NCBI GenBank assembly: GCA_949294455.1
Contig: CASFHD010000002.1
Span: 98,579-150,673 of the forward strand
Direction: 5' to 3'
From: an uncultured Christensenella sp.
GTDB taxonomy: Bacteria > Bacillota > Clostridia > Christensenellales > UBA1242
DNA length: 52,095 nucleotides
Shown piece by piece: positions 51,710 through 52,095 of the stretch. Position 1 is the first letter of the stretch, and each line of letters opens with the position of its first letter. The notes beneath the pieces were generated by a model that searched no databases, was not told the origin of the DNA, and saw only the letters and a list, made by a program, of their open reading frames with translations. Position numbers and translations under genes: made by a program.

Positions 51710-51835
51710 CTAATAATAATTTCTTGTTCTTTTAGAAGTTCGTTTACGTGCAGACTTTTTTGCATTTCTTGCACCAACTCGACAACCTTTTGCAAATGCT
51801 TGTTTTTCTGCAAAGGTATAATAACGTTTACTCAA
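51710..51835 (-). CDS. 41-aa arginine/lysine-rich phage protein
   Basis: The frame begins TTG behind AAAGGGGGTG and reads MSKRYYTFAEKQAFAKGCRV then GARNAKKSARKRTSKRTRNYY. The GARNAKKSARKR segment resembles short DNA-condensing proteins of ssDNA phages such as the microvirus J protein, though that is only a compositional likeness. It is the first gene of the minus-strand operon and is followed by the 133-residue gene 11 bases later. Confidence 0.7.
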   Translation of the reverse strand: MSKRYYTFAEKQAFAKGCRVGARNAKKSARKRTSKRTRNYY

Positions 51836-51961
51836 ATCTTCACCCCCTTTAAAACAAAAATAGTGCAGAGTTCAAATAACTCTACACTATGAGTAAAGGA
51901 CAAATAAATCTAGCAGTCTGTGTATTTGTTATCTCAACTCTTACACAGATTATAAAAAAAC
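51836..51961 (-). promoter_or_regulatory. leader of the phage operon with a terminator-like hairpin
   Basis: AGTGCAGAGTT (51862-51872) pairs with AACTCTACACT (51878-51888), and on the minus strand a T-rich tail follows. A second stem, CTGTGTA/TACACAG, is at 51918-51948. A TATAAT at 51954-51949 on the minus strand has no clear -35. In the excised circle this hairpin lies between transposase and first gene, so it may be a second terminator, an attenuator, or the packaging hairpin. Confidence 0.55.
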
Positions 51962-51987
51962 ATTGAAATATTAAAAATTAATTTTAC
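51962..51987. repeat. attR: 26-base direct repeat, right copy
   Basis: Exact copy of 41485-41510. Beyond it the host-side sequence resumes with no phage similarity. Confidence 0.8.
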
Positions 51988-52062
51988 ACTATTGTATTTA
52001 GAACAAATGTGTGATATACTTGTATGAACTTAAATTTTTGGGTTTATTTAATTAGAGGTAAT

Positions 52063-52095
52063 ATGTTCGCTATAATAAATAGTTTTGGTTTAGTT
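52063..52095 (+). CDS. start of a gene cut by the window edge
   Basis: An ATG behind AGAGGTA opens MFAIINSFGLV and runs off the end. It lies 75 bases from attR and, before phage insertion, would have been the first gene downstream of the XRE-side promoter at 41251. Confidence 0.5.
   Translation, partial: MFAIINSFGLV

Larger units (their letters stand above)
41485..51987. mobile_element. inovirus-like (filamentous phage) prophage
   Basis: A perfect 26-base direct repeat bounds about 10.48 kb in which every protein gene is on the minus strand. Key inovirus hallmarks are a Zot/pI-type morphogenesis ATPase (45287), an HUH rolling-circle Rep (43644), several tiny single-span membrane proteins, a central terminator and a long coiled-coil surface protein. 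Genome size and gene order (small DNA-binding and coat proteins, terminator, adsorption protein, ATPase, origin, Rep) fit filamentous phages. A DDE transposase occupies the integrase position. No lysis gene is present, as expected for secretion-based release. All genes look intact. Confidence 0.85.

Noticed and set aside
1..52095. Mycoplasma-type genetic code
   Set aside because: TGA acts as a stop for several intact genes, and tryptophan is encoded by TGG throughout.

Overview
The window is AT-rich bacterial DNA with standard stop codons; TGA is used as a stop, for example at uppS and dnaK-region neighbours. The gene content points to a low-GC Bacillota, probably an uncultured Clostridia-like lineage. 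Evidence includes a threonine-specific T-box before thrS, a CIRCE operator before hrcA-grpE-dnaK-dnaJ, near-consensus sigma-A promoters with 16-18 base spacers, strong GGAGG-type ribosome sites and many U-tailed terminators. Cell-envelope genes (uppS, cdsA, rseP) argue against a wall-less Mollicute.

Positions 1-15400 are mostly housekeeping. The order is rpsB-tsf behind a structured leader, T-box-thrS (ThrRS without the TGS domain), frr-uppS-cdsA, rseP (no dxr between cdsA and rseP), two unknown genes, a cardiolipin-synthase-like protein with both HKD motifs degraded, an endonuclease IV-like protein, an RluA-type pseudouridine synthase and queA.

Positions 15710-17983 form a small foreign cassette between perfect 13-base inverted repeats. 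It holds an HTH protein, a zinc-ribbon GIY-YIG protein and an FtsZ-like protein cut off before the catalytic T7 loop, followed by about 260 bases of strong nested hairpins. I regard this as one of two candidates for an undescribed system. Related inverted repeats bound three copies of a 70-base palindromic element at 30773, 30870 and 36465.

Positions 18500-37400 return to chromosomal content. There are ten tRNA genes in three clusters, a YcxB-like protein, tatD-tcdA-MGMT-like, a HAD phosphatase, a DUF6512-like membrane protein, a PolC-type OB/exonuclease protein lacking the polymerase domain, and the heat-shock operon. GrpE carries a 14-cysteine, metallothionein-like N-terminal extension. A three-gene SPFH/zinc-ribbon operon follows.

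Positions 37560-41480 hold a lone VirB6/TrbL-like membrane protein and a two-domain XRE regulator with a divergent promoter. This looks like part of a conjugative element or its remnant.

Positions 41485-51987 are a complete-looking filamentous-phage (inovirus-like) prophage of about 10.5 kb bounded by a perfect 26-base direct repeat. All proteins read from the minus strand. From upstream to downstream they are small basic proteins, a candidate ssDNA-binding protein, two tiny membrane (coat) proteins, a central terminator, three membrane-anchored surface proteins including a coiled-coil adhesin with InlB-like repeats, a Zot/pI-type ATPase, a hairpin-rich presumed origin, an HUH rolling-circle Rep, accessory proteins, and an IS481-like DDE transposase in the integrase position. 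One element reads the other way: a consensus promoter at 50850 drives a predicted 88-nt structured RNA whose 5' and 3' ends pair. A gene cut by the window edge begins at 52063.
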